A stretch of 64,000 bases of DNA from Corynebacterium glyciniphilum AJ 3170 (GTDB lineage: Bacteria; Actinomycetota; Actinomycetes; Mycobacteriales; Mycobacteriaceae): positions 62,001 to 126,000 of the forward strand of contig NZ_VDYZ01000007.1 in the NCBI RefSeq assembly GCF_007673095.1, written 5' to 3'. Positions 35,922 through 45,000 of this stretch are shown piece by piece (position 1 is the stretch's first letter; each line of letters starts with the position of its first letter). The translations under genes and the position numbers were made by a program. The notes beneath the pieces are model-generated. The model saw only the letters and a list, made by a program, of their open reading frames with translations, ran no database searches and had not been told where the DNA came from.

Positions 35922-35987
35922 GGGCGGTTTGCGCGTCTGGTGGCGTTGAGTCAGCGAACTCAACGCCACCAGACTCGCAAACCGCCC
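35922..35987. terminator. Long inverted repeat, probable bidirectional terminator
   Basis: Two 30-nt arms (35922-35951 and 35958-35987) with one mismatch and a 6-nt loop, between the convergent ends of the ABC permease gene and the GT-C-like gene; the right arm ends 4 bp before the latter's stop. It is far longer than a usual intrinsic terminator and may be a dispersed palindromic element serving as one. Confidence 0.75.
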
Positions 35988-35990
35988 TAT

Positions 35991-37661
35991 CTACCTGTCG
36001 ACGGCGTAGAGGCTCCACCGTCCGGACGACCAGAGCTCATCGTGCTCCTGCAGGACGTCGGCCACGCCGCGGGTGTCGACGCCACCGTTCCCACCGGCCC
36101 CACCGTCCTCGACGACGACCAGGTCGACACCCCGGTCCGCCAGCGTGTCCTCCCCGGACGCCAGCTCGTTGAGAGCGGCGACCGTATCCGGATCACCGTC
36201 GACCAGGGCACCGTCGACGATCAGGTACCCCGGGTCGATAGGCCGCCCGGGCAGCATCTTGAGAGCCGGGTCGAGCGCAGGGCGGCCCCCGATCATCCGG
36301 TAGTTACCGGGCGGCCACAACAGGGTCCGGGCCGTCGTCCCGTGATCGTCCTGCCAGGCAGTGACCTGGTCGGCGAGTTCGTCGTAGACGCCGTCGAGCT
36401 GCACGGGGGCAAGGTCGGCGAGATCCCGCGGCAACACGGGCACCGCGACCCACACCAGGACGAGGACGGCGGTGGCACACGCAGTGGCCGTGCGCCGTCC
36501 TGCCTGCACCACGGGCGTCACCGCCGAGGCGAGGAGGACAACCAGGCCGGGAAGCGCGAGGACCACGAACTTCTGGGAGTCGCGGACAAGGCCGGCCCCC
36601 GGCACGTATTCGAGGAACCAGCCGGTCACAGTGATCCCCGGGGCGGTGAACATCAGGGCGGGGACGACGACGGACACCAGGGCCAGCCAGACCAGGGGTG
36701 CGCCCCGTAGCCGACCGCGACGCCACAGCAGGACCGCAGCCACGACGGCCACGAGCGCCAGGACCACCCCGGCACCGGTGCTCACCGGCGCGAGCGCTTC
36801 GCGGGAAGCGGGGACCGCGTCAGCATTCCAGATCCCGCCGAGCCCGGCCAACGCCCCCAGCACGCCGACGCCCGGTTCTGCCCCCGCAGCGAACAACGCA
36901 GCCCCGGCAGCATCGGTCCGTGTCGCGTTGGCACCCGTGGTGACCAGTGTGGGGATGACCCAGGGGAGGGACAGGACAGCGCCGACGGTGCCGACGCCGA
37001 CGACGGTGAGCGCCCGGACCAGCGGCGCTGCGCCGACGAGAGCCGCCACCGCCGCGGTCAGGGTGGCCAGGATCAGCCCTGTCGGGGTCAGCGCACTGAC
37101 CAGGAGGAGCACGACGAGGGCGACCAGCGATGCCGGCGAGCGTCGCAGCACGCTGACGGCCACGGCGGGCAGCAGCACCCCGGCGAGGACGACCGACCAG
37201 TGTCCCTGCAGCAACCGTTCGGCGACATACGGGTTCCACAGGGTGACTGCCGCGGCGAGGGCGCCGGCCACCCAGGTCCCCCGACGGCCGGCGTCACCGA
37301 CGATCTGCCGCACGAGAGTGGCCGCTCCGAGGGCACCGGCGTAGCCTCCCGCCAGCATGAGGACACTGACCGTCACCGGCGGTGGCACCACCGGTGAGAG
37401 CCAGGCCAGTACGGTGTCCTGGGGGACGGCGCGGGGAAGCCCGTCGCGGGCGGTGGCCAGGTCGTTCAAGGCCATGGAGTGGGGGACGACCATGTCCCGG
37501 AGGATCAGGGACGGTGTCGCGGAGCCCGGGGCCACATAGCTGAACAGGGTGCAGAGGAACGGCCAGAAGACGATGCCGACCAGCAACGCGCACCAGAGGT
37601 GGAGCAGGAGCCGCGGGCGCACCGTGAGCGGGCGCGACGGGCTCTGGTCCTGCGTGGTCAT
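35991..37661 (-). CDS. Polytopic membrane protein, Rv0226c-like (GT-C type candidate)
   Basis: 556 aa with about eleven to twelve hydrophobic segments over residues 15-435 and a C-terminal extracytoplasmic domain of about 120 residues (RTLLWPPGNYRMIGGRPALD). An early loop LILRDMVVPHSMALNDLA lies after helix 1, where GT-C glycosyltransferases carry catalytic acidic residues. Size and context (between the GT4/methyltransferase pair and the DUF3068 gene) match Rv0226c of M. tuberculosis. Catalytic activity has not been shown as far as I recall, so a glycosyltransferase role is inference. Confidence 0.75.
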   Translation of the reverse strand: MTTQDQSPSRPLTVRPRLLLHLWCALLVGIVFWPFLCTLFSYVAPGSATPSLILRDMVVPHSMALNDLATARDGLPRAVPQDTVLAWLSPVVPPPVTVSVLMLAGGYAGALGAATLVRQIVGDAGRRGTWVAGALAAAVTLWNPYVAERLLQGHWSVVLAGVLLPAVAVSVLRRSPASLVALVVLLLVSALTPTGLILATLTAAVAALVGAAPLVRALTVVGVGTVGAVLSLPWVIPTLVTTGANATRTDAAGAALFAAGAEPGVGVLGALAGLGGIWNADAVPASREALAPVSTGAGVVLALVAVVAAVLLWRRGRLRGAPLVWLALVSVVVPALMFTAPGITVTGWFLEYVPGAGLVRDSQKFVVLALPGLVVLLASAVTPVVQAGRRTATACATAVLVLVWVAVPVLPRDLADLAPVQLDGVYDELADQVTAWQDDHGTTARTLLWPPGNYRMIGGRPALDPALKMLPGRPIDPGYLIVDGALVDGDPDTVAALNELASGEDTLADRGVDLVVVEDGGAGGNGGVDTRGVADVLQEHDELWSSGRWSLYAVDR

Positions 37662-37800
37662 CGTCTCATCGTAGGTGGGTGCAGCATATTACGCCTCGCC
37701 GGGAGAGCCCACCGGTAAAACCGCAGGTCGCCACGTGGCGGAGGCGTAATCGGTGACAGGCCCGTGCCGAGCCGGCGGGCGCCAGCGGGCGCCGGAGGTG

Positions 37801-39057
37801 TCAGTTGCGGTGACGGCCGGCGGACCGGGAGAGCAGGAAGCCGATGATGAGCAGGATGACACCGATGATCCCGGCACCCCACGGCACGTAGGTGCCGATG
37901 AGGTCCATGGTCTTCAGGCCGTCCTTCGCGCGTGCCATCTGGTTCTCGTGCGTCTCGTCGTTGAACTCGCCGGGGTAGTACAGGGCGGTGCGGGTCGGGT
38001 TCTCCAGCTCGCGCTCACGGTTCTCCGGCTTGGCCATCTCCTCGGCCTCCGCGTCGTCGCGGGCGTAGAACATCCAGACCTCCTCGGCACCGTGGACGAT
38101 CACGCCGGTGTCGGGCTGGACGCGCAGGACGCGGTTGACGGTGTAGTACCGGCTCATCTCGACCTCCGGACCCAGGTCGGCGTCCGCCGAGTCACCTTCC
38201 TCGGAGTCTTCGTCGTCGTTCGTCGCGGCGGAGTCTTCGTCGTCCGGATCCCATCCGTCGACCTCGTCGGGGGTGAGTCCCCACTTCGCGGCCGGGAACG
38301 CCAGCTTCAGTGAACCGAGGGACTGTCGGTCAGCGGCGCTGAGCTCACCGTCGCCCTTGAGCATGGCCTCCACGTTGGGGTACATCTCCGACGGGCCGAT
38401 CTCCTGCTCGAAGCGGTAGACCGTCTCGCCGTCCATCTTCTCCTGGTCGACGAAGTCGATGTCGTTGGTCTCCATCAACCGGTGGTCGAAGAACGGGTAG
38501 GCCTTCTTCTCCGTGTTGAAGGGGAACTGGAACTGCAGGCCGGTCCGGGTGAACTGCGGGACGTCCTCCTGGACGTTGCCGCCGTCGGCCCCCGGGGCGG
38601 TGATGTTCAGTGACGAGGTCGGCTCGTCGACGGGGAAGGCGGTCTTGCGGTCCAGCGTGACCCGGTCGATCTCGGCGGAGAGCAGGTTCTCCGGCTCCGG
38701 CAGGTCGGCCTGGTAGACCGTGCCGCCGGCCTCCAGGGTGACCTCGTCATCGTCGGTGGGGTCCTGGGCCATGACGAACCGCTGGGACTGGATGTCGGTC
38801 TCCGGCCAGATGAAGCAGCTGACGACCTTGTTCTCCCCGCGGCACTCCGGCAGGGAGTCCTTGCCCGCCACGGGTTCATCGGCGGCGAGTGCCCCGGCAT
38901 CGGTCAGGATCCCCGGCGTGACCTTGGTGACCGTCGCCGACTCGATGTCCTTCGGGATGACCTTGCCTTTGGGCAGGACGTAAATCGGCAAAGCCAGTGC
39001 GATGACCAGCAGTGCGGCGCCGAGGATGATGGCGAGGTGGGAGAAGACCTTCTTCAT
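37801..39057 (-). CDS. DUF3068 envelope protein (Rv0227c / PgfA-like)
   Basis: 418 aa. One N-terminal hydrophobic segment (about 5-25), a large periplasmic DUF3068 domain with an acidic Asp/Glu-rich insertion (about 265-285), and a C-terminal membrane helix with an Arg tail. Orthologs (Rv0227c, MSMEG_0317, C. glutamicum NCgl2760, from memory) are needed for lipoglycan maturation or trehalose monomycolate trafficking. GTG 39105 is in frame, but a TAAAGT box only 4 nt before it implies that the transcript starts at or after that codon. ATG 39057, at the basic MKKV start, is therefore preferred. Confidence 0.85.
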   Translation of the reverse strand: MKKVFSHLAIILGAALLVIALALPIYVLPKGKVIPKDIESATVTKVTPGILTDAGALAADEPVAGKDSLPECRGENKVVSCFIWPETDIQSQRFVMAQDPTDDDEVTLEAGGTVYQADLPEPENLLSAEIDRVTLDRKTAFPVDEPTSSLNITAPGADGGNVQEDVPQFTRTGLQFQFPFNTEKKAYPFFDHRLMETNDIDFVDQEKMDGETVYRFEQEIGPSEMYPNVEAMLKGDGELSAADRQSLGSLKLAFPAAKWGLTPDEVDGWDPDDEDSAATNDDEDSEEGDSADADLGPEVEMSRYYTVNRVLRVQPDTGVIVHGAEEVWMFYARDDAEAEEMAKPENRERELENPTRTALYYPGEFNDETHENQMARAKDGLKTMDLIGTYVPWGAGIIGVILLIIGFLLSRSAGRHRN

Positions 39058-39228
39058 GGTGGCCTGGTTCCTGTCCTGGTGTACGTCAGAGAGCGGGGTA
39101 TTCACGGCTACTTTACCGGCTGAAACTACGATGCCGGGGAAGAACGCGCTGCGAAAAACAATAATGGTGAGAGACGTTCACCCGTGGGAGGCTCGGAGAG
39201 TAGCGTCACCACGGTATCCTGATCGTCG

Positions 39229-40380
39229 ATGAGCACGCCGAGCCGGTCCCCGAAAGCCTTCCTCCCCGCCCTGGAGGGGATGCGTGCGGTCGCGGCGTTG
39301 GGGATCATCGTCGCCCATGTCGCCTTCCAGACCGGCAACGACACCGGGGCACTGGTCAACCGCATGATGGCACGGCTGGACTTCTTCGTCCCCGTCTTCT
39401 TCGCGCTGTCCGGCTTCCTGCTGTGGCGCCGTCACGCTGCAGAGACGAGGTGGGCGTCCTACTACGTGAAACGCCTCGGCCGGATCATGCCGGCCTACTG
39501 GGTGACAGTGGTCGTCGTGTTGCTGTTGTTCCCGGTGGCGTCGGAGGGCGGCGCTCCGGGGCCGGTGGCCACAGTGGCGAATCTTCTGCTGCTGCAGAAC
39601 TACGTGCCGGACGGTCTGGTCGGTGGGCTGACGCACCTGTGGTCGCTGTGTGTGGAAATGTTCTTCTACCTGCTGATGCCGCTGCTGGCGCTTGCGGTGG
39701 GGCGGCGGAGTCGGCGGACGAGGGCGACGGCGATCCTCGCCGTGGGGTGCCTGAGCTACGTGTGGCCGTTCATCGCGTGGCATGACGCGGAGGTGAACGC
39801 GCACATCATGCCGTGGGCGTTCCTGTCCTGGTTCGGGGCGGGACTGCTCGCCGCCGAACTCGAAGGCTGGTTGGCGGACGCCGGGGCGCAGGGACGAGGA
39901 AGTACCGCCCGTACAGTCCGTACCGCCCATACCGTCCGACGGTGGGCGGGGCGACGGTGGATATGGATCCTGCTGGCAGCGCTGGCGGTGTTCGTCGCCG
40001 CCGTGGACGGGCCTGAGGGGCTGGTCACGGCAGGCGACGGTGAGTTCGCCCGGCGCAATTTCTACGGCATGGTGTTCGCCGCCAGCCTGATTGTTCCGTG
40101 GGCGGTGCAACCGGAGTCCCGGGTGCTGGACTCGGCGGTGATGCAGGCGTTGGGTCGGTGGTCGTACTCCATCTTCCTGTGGCACATGGCGATATTGTCG
40201 CTGGTGTTCCCACTGCTGGGGGTCGGACTGTTCCAGGGGCAGACGGTGCTCGTACTGGTGGCGACGGTGGTGCTGACCATCCCGGTCGCGGCGCTGAGTT
40301 ACGCACTGGTGGAGGATCCTGCGCGCCGGGCGGTGAACCGGTGGTGGAGGGGCCGTCTACTTGATAGATCTATCAAGTAG
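39229..40380 (+). CDS. tmaT: Acyltransferase 3 family protein, TmaT/Rv0228-like
   Basis: 383 aa with ten hydrophobic segments and the acyltransferase-3 pattern: FLPALEGMRAVAALGIIVAHV at the first helix with its catalytic His, RLGRIMPAYW and SLCVEMFFYLL. The C. glutamicum ortholog TmaT acetylates trehalose monomycolate before MmpL export. Assignment rests on being next to the DUF3068 gene, as Rv0228 is to Rv0227c. TATCCT lies 8 nt before ATG 39229, so a leaderless start is likely. The last seven codons and stop lie inside repeat copy A, so the native C-terminus has probably been altered by the inserted cassette. Confidence 0.85.
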   Translation: MSTPSRSPKAFLPALEGMRAVAALGIIVAHVAFQTGNDTGALVNRMMARLDFFVPVFFALSGFLLWRRHAAETRWASYYVKRLGRIMPAYWVTVVVVLLLFPVASEGGAPGPVATVANLLLLQNYVPDGLVGGLTHLWSLCVEMFFYLLMPLLALAVGRRSRRTRATAILAVGCLSYVWPFIAWHDAEVNAHIMPWAFLSWFGAGLLAAELEGWLADAGAQGRGSTARTVRTAHTVRRWAGRRWIWILLAALAVFVAAVDGPEGLVTAGDGEFARRNFYGMVFAASLIVPWAVQPESRVLDSAVMQALGRWSYSIFLWHMAILSLVFPLLGVGLFQGQTVLVLVATVVLTIPVAALSYALVEDPARRAVNRWWRGRLLDRSIK

Positions 40381-40457
40381 CTATCAAGTAGAAATGTCAG
40401 CGCAGGTCAACAGGCTTGTCTACTTGTCATCGGATCTATCAAGTAGCTATCAAGTAG
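40356..40457. repeat. 102-bp direct repeat, copy A (CTATCAAGTAG array)
   Basis: It contains an 11-mer in reverse (40357-40367), a 2-nt gap, two forward copies CTATCAAGTAG (40370-40380, 40381-40391), a 28-nt spacer, a half reverse copy CTACTTG (40420-40426) and two more forward copies (40436-40446, 40447-40457). The first two form a 24-bp palindrome. Copy B differs at only three positions, all in the spacer. The TAG stop of the upstream acyltransferase gene is in this copy. Confidence 0.95.
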
Positions 40458-40472
40458 CGCGCGGCGGCGACG

Positions 40473-41885
40473 TCATTGTTGAGTGAGTGTCGTATCTGGC
40501 AGTGACCACACTGCCCGGGGATCTCGAGGGGACTGACCGCTCCATGTCACGAGTCCTTCTTCTCGGAGGGCTTTGAGTGCGCGCTGCACGGCGGGACGGT
40601 TCACGGCCATGATGTCGACGATCTCGCCGGTCCCCAACGGCGTCCGTGCTTCCCGGAGTGCGGCTAATATATCGTCTGCATATCGGGGTAGTCGATCCAT
40701 CGTCCGTGCGTCCACGGCATGTTCGGCGCGGAGGATCAAGGTCACGGTACCGCTCGTCTGCCGGTACTCAGGATCGGTGAAACCGCCAGCGCGCATCTCA
40801 TCGTAGATGCGGCGGATTCCCTCGCCCAGTTCCTGGCCGACGCCCAGGTCGATCGCCACCCGGGCGATCAGGGGGTTGCGAGCGAAACGGGCGATGGTCA
40901 GGGGTGTCCGCGGGTCAGCTAGTCCGGGGAACCTTCCTGGACTGGTGATTTCGATGCGGTCGGGATACAACTCGACCCTGATATGGTCCCCTGCCAGACT
41001 GTACGAGCGGTGAAGGACTGCGTTTACCAGGCCTTCGAGCCACGCATCTTCGGGGAGCGTCGCCTGCCAGGTGAAGGTCCCCGTGTCATTGAGGCGCCGA
41101 TGTCGTGGAAGTAGTCGACGGACGGTAGCTGCGGCTTCTTCGATCATCGACGGGAGAGTTCCCTCGATCCGGATGTCCTCGACGATGTTCTGTCGACGGC
41201 CCGTCTCCCGTCGGGGGCTCTCGTACTGCAGGACACGAATAAGGGCGTTGGGAAAAAACTCCTGTGGGTCGGTGCCGAACAGGAGTTCCGCTGCAACGGT
41301 TACCTCGCCGCGTCGGGTCAGGAGATGTCGGCCTCTCAGGGCGGAGACGGCATCACGTGCGCCGATGGTGTCCGCGTAAGTCTCCACTTTCTCAGTGTTG
41401 AGAGGCGCCAGACCCAGACCTTCTGCTCCACGGGTGGGTTGTGAGTCGAACTGTCGCTCGCCTTTGCTGTATCGGAGCTCAAGTTGGTCATCGAAATTGA
41501 GCTTCATCGACTGATCGCCGATACGGAGATAGCAGGTTCCGTCCGTGGATTCATGGACCTGCTCACTGGCGGGCACGTCGATCAGGCACACCTGGGCAGG
41601 ATTTCCGTCCTTGTCCTGACAGTCGAGAATCGAGAGGTCGTAACGGACGGTCGGGTTGACCTGCTCTACTCCGATCTGACGGAACTGGTTGAGTTGGTCG
41701 GGGCTGGGGAGGCCTTCAAGCTGTCCGCTGTGAATCCCGAGGGCGACGGTACCGCCGTCGGAATTCGCGAATGCGATGATGGTCTTGGCCAGGTCTTTGC
41801 CCTGGATCCGGAAGCTCTTGCGGTCGAACCACTGGTCTTCCGGGGTGCTGATGACCGTGTCACAGGTCCACGCTGGTGGGGTCAT
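40473..41885 (-). CDS. Schlafen/AlbA_2-type ATP-binding regulator with C-terminal winged helix
   Basis: 470 aa, COG2865-like. Residues about 15-130 form an AlbA_2 (Schlafen-type) domain with WFDRKSFRI and AFANSDGGTVALGI. The centre has NALIRVLQYESPRRETG, and LVNAVLHRSYSLAGDHIRVELYP (split by position near residues 290-310) leads into the HATPase_c_4 ATP-binding fold with DRIEITSPGRFPG. The last 70 residues look like a winged helix (TGEIVDIMAVNRPAVQRA) for DNA binding. Base composition is less GC-rich than the neighbours. TAGCGT exactly 7 nt before ATG 41885 suggests a leaderless transcript whose promoter abuts repeat B. It is the only gene of the repeat-flanked cassette and the best candidate to bind the repeats. 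Confidence 0.85.
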   Translation of the reverse strand: MTPPAWTCDTVISTPEDQWFDRKSFRIQGKDLAKTIIAFANSDGGTVALGIHSGQLEGLPSPDQLNQFRQIGVEQVNPTVRYDLSILDCQDKDGNPAQVCLIDVPASEQVHESTDGTCYLRIGDQSMKLNFDDQLELRYSKGERQFDSQPTRGAEGLGLAPLNTEKVETYADTIGARDAVSALRGRHLLTRRGEVTVAAELLFGTDPQEFFPNALIRVLQYESPRRETGRRQNIVEDIRIEGTLPSMIEEAAATVRRLLPRHRRLNDTGTFTWQATLPEDAWLEGLVNAVLHRSYSLAGDHIRVELYPDRIEITSPGRFPGLADPRTPLTIARFARNPLIARVAIDLGVGQELGEGIRRIYDEMRAGGFTDPEYRQTSGTVTLILRAEHAVDARTMDRLPRYADDILAALREARTPLGTGEIVDIMAVNRPAVQRALKALREEGLVTWSGQSPRDPRAVWSLPDTTLTQQ

Positions 41886-41892
41886 GGCGACA

Positions 41893-41898
41893 ACGCTA
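41893..41898 (-). promoter_or_regulatory. Putative -10 element of the AlbA_2 gene
   Basis: TAGCGT read on the minus strand, 7 nt from the start codon. The nearest CTATCAAGTAG motif of repeat B (41906-41916) begins 7 nt further upstream, that is, inside the expected -10/-35 spacer. Confidence 0.5.
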
Positions 41899-41904
41899 CT
41901 GCAT

Positions 41905-42006
41905 TCTACTTGATAGATCTATCAAGTAGCTATCAAGTAGAACTGTCAGTGCAGGTCAACGGGCTTGTCTACTTGTCATCGGATCTATCAAGTAGCTATC
42001 AAGTAG
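41905..42006. repeat. 102-bp direct repeat, copy B (CTATCAAGTAG array)
   Basis: Same layout as copy A: reverse 11-mer 41906-41916, forward 41919-41929 and 41930-41940, 28-nt spacer, half site 41969-41975, forward 41985-41995 and 41996-42006. The TGA stop of aftD (42001-41999) is contributed by the last motif copy. It lies immediately upstream of the AlbA_2 gene and so also contains that gene's promoter region. Confidence 0.95.
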
Positions 42007-45000
42007 GCTCATCGTGTCGCGCCCGGGTCCCACCGGCAAGCGCACCGCACGCCGTGGACACCAGGCAACCGAGGAACAGCAGCTCCGGGATCCACGAGTA
42101 GCCCGCGTAGTCTCCGCCGCCCCACGACCCACGCACCATCAGCACCGCGCCTGCGCCGCCCAGGATCATCGCCAGGGTGGTCGGCCTGGTCAGGTGGCGG
42201 AGGATCCGGACACCCCGCGAGCCGGCGATTCGCCCGGGGAGACGGCGGACACCAGCGGGCACACCGAGGACGAGTGCCGTCGTCGCCGCACCGACGATCC
42301 CGCCGGGAACACCGGCGACTCCGACCGACAACGCGAGCATACCTGCACCGGCAAGTACCCGCCGGGGGGCGACGGGCCGACTGCCAGACGCCTCCACCAC
42401 CTGGTCCGTCCCGGCGGAACGTCGTGCGGGCCACCGTGCGTTCCGTGCGCTCCAGGCGCACAGCCAGCCGAGCAGCAGCACCAGCGCGCCGAGCAGTCCC
42501 GCGCCCAGCCACCGCTGGTAGGTGTCCGTCGCAGTGAACCTGACCTCGAGGGTCGACGTGATCTCCTCGTCCGACATGCCGTCGGCCACGCCCGCCGGGA
42601 TGACCCACCCCTGCTGCCAGCCGTTGACCGTCACCGACTCCAGTGCGGTCCCGTCGAGTTCGGCGGCGCGTCCGCTGTTCACGGCGGTGGAGGTCACGAC
42701 GATCCGGTCGTCGGGCGCGGTTCCGTCGCTGTCGACCGCTGTCGCTGCGCCAGACCTCTGCGTCTCGCCGTCCTGCACATCGAGGGAGACCCACCGGTCG
42801 CGGCTGCGGACCTCGTGCTCGCCGGGGGCCAGCGTCACCGTGCCACCGCAGTTCACCGGCGCCCCGTCGAGGGTGCTGGCAGTGTCCCTGCCCGCGGCGC
42901 AACGGTCGGATGTCAGTGACACCCTGACCGGTTCCGCTCCCTCGGGCACGGTGATGACACGCCTCATCTCGAACTCGTAGATCTCCTGCCCCAGGACCCA
43001 CCGGCGCGGTGTCCCTTCCCCGGACGGCACGACGATGTCGCGGCGCGGGGTCACGTCCTGGCCGCTGGCCAGCTCGGTGAGGGTGATCTCGCTGAGCCCC
43101 GGGTCCCCCCAGGAACCGACGATGCGCAGCTCGACCCGGTCCGCCTCCCCGCTGGGCAGGACGATGGGCCGGTCACTGCTGTCGGTCTCGCGGTAGCCCG
43201 GTACCAGCGTGGTCGTGGAGGCCACGGTCTCGCCGTCGAGGTACGTGGTGGCCTGGACACGTACCGGGCTGCCGGCGGCACGTGCCGACAGTGACATCTG
43301 GGAGCGGGGTTCGTCCAGGTCGACGGTGAGTGTCTGGTTGATCGGGGACCCGGTGCCCGGTCGCCAGGCCGTCTCCGTGACACCGTCGACCGCGGCGGAC
43401 GGCCCGGAATACGGTTCCGCCCCGTTCAGGGACGTCGGGTCGGCGGCGGAGGAGCTTGCGGTGATCCCGCCGCCACGCTCCCGGACCTGGGTGAGCTCGG
43501 CGTCATCGAGTCCGGTGGGGTAGTCGCGGACCGGGTTCCGGGTGTCGCGCGCGTCGTCGACGGCGCGGATGTCGGATTCGGCCCCGGTGACGTTGCCGTA
43601 GTTGTGCTCCCGCAGGGTCGGGGTGTCGGTCACCGTGTCGGGAACAGGAGCCCTGTCAGCACCGGTACCGTCAGGAAGATCCTGGACGAGGATCCGGTCG
43701 CGGGGCGTCCGTCCCGCTGCGGCATCGGCGGCGGCGAGACGGGGCAGTACCTCCGGGCCCCCGGCCGTGACCTCCAGGTCGGCGGCGTCGACCACGTGCG
43801 AGCGACCCCCTGTGTAACCGCCGTCCACCCGGAAGATCCGGATGTCCCCGTCGCCGATGTCGGCGACCTCGGTGAATCCGCCCGCCGCCGCGGAGTCGGT
43901 GAGCGTGCGCAGGACGGCCCGGGCGCCGGGCGTGTCGGCGGTGCGCGCCAGGTCGGTACGCACCAGCAGATATCCCACGCCCTGCTGCAGCAGGGCGTCC
44001 GCCAGCGCCGGGTTCGCACCGGCCGCCCCGTCGGCGACGAACTCGCGTTGGATCCCGTCGAGTCCGCGGATCGCCTCCGGCGGCACCAGGGGGACGGCGT
44101 CACGCACCACCCACGGCACGTCCAGCAGCGACTGCGCCGGTTCGTCCCGCGTATTTCCCCAGGTCTGCCGGGCGGTACGCGCCTCCGGCAGGATCATGGT
44201 GCGGGTCTCGTCGGCGCCGTTGGCCGGGTCGTTGAGCCAGTCCGCGGCCTCCTGCCAGGACGACGGCACACCGCGGTAGCCGTCCTCGGGCACCAGCCGC
44301 CCGGTCCACGCCGGCGCGGTGGCGACCGCCACGACCAGGGCAACCGCAGTGGTCGTCACCACCGACCGGTTCTTCTCCGGATGCAGCCACGTCGTGGCGT
44401 CCCGCGGGACGGTGAGCCCGCCGAGGACGTGGGCGACCCCGACGACCAGCGGGAGATGGATCAGGGGGTCGAACTTGTGCAGGTTGCGCAGCGGTGCCCC
44501 GGCACCGTCGAGGAACGCCTGGACCTGCTCGGCGACCGGGGAGAACGGTGTGGCGGCCACACCGAAGACGGCCACGCCGACACCGAGGATGACCAGCCAT
44601 GACCCCGCGAACGGTACAGGACGGCGTGGACGTCCCGTCCCCGCCAGCCCTGCCAGCCCCAGCAGGGCCACCACCAGTGTCGCAGCCACGAACACCGCTT
44701 CGGTGGCCACGGCGAACCCGGCCTGGCGCTCGGTCGACAGGAACGCCGTCCAACTCGTCGCCCCCCGCAACACCTCACCCAGGTTGAACCAGTGGGTGGT
44801 CAGCCCGGCGGCCTCGATGTAGTCGGTGAACGGCGGGGAGTACCGCCCCAGGATCACCAGTGGTCCGATCCACCAGAAACAGGCGAGCACCCCACCCGGG
44901 ATCCACCAGACGGCGAACCGCCATGCCGTGCGGCGACGCACCGCTGCGTCGCCGCCGGTCGCGAAGACCCCCTGTGTCAACCACCACAGCACCGCGGGCA

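Larger units (their letters stand above)
40356..42006. mobile_element. Unclassified cassette: AlbA_2 ATPase gene between 102-bp direct repeats
   Basis: The unit is repeat A (102 bp), 15 bp, a single 1413-bp gene on the minus strand, 19 bp, and repeat B (102 bp). It contains no transposase, integrase or reverse transcriptase. It lies exactly between the convergent ends of two conserved envelope genes and is visibly less GC-rich than they are. Compactness plus flanking direct repeats suggest acquisition as a unit. The mechanism is unknown and mobility is inferred, not shown. Confidence 0.55.

Noticed and set aside
40356-42006. CRISPR array or ordinary insertion sequence at the CTATCAAGTAG repeats
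   Set aside because: Only two long repeats enclosing a gene, no spacers or cas genes, no transposase and no terminal inverted repeats around the whole unit.
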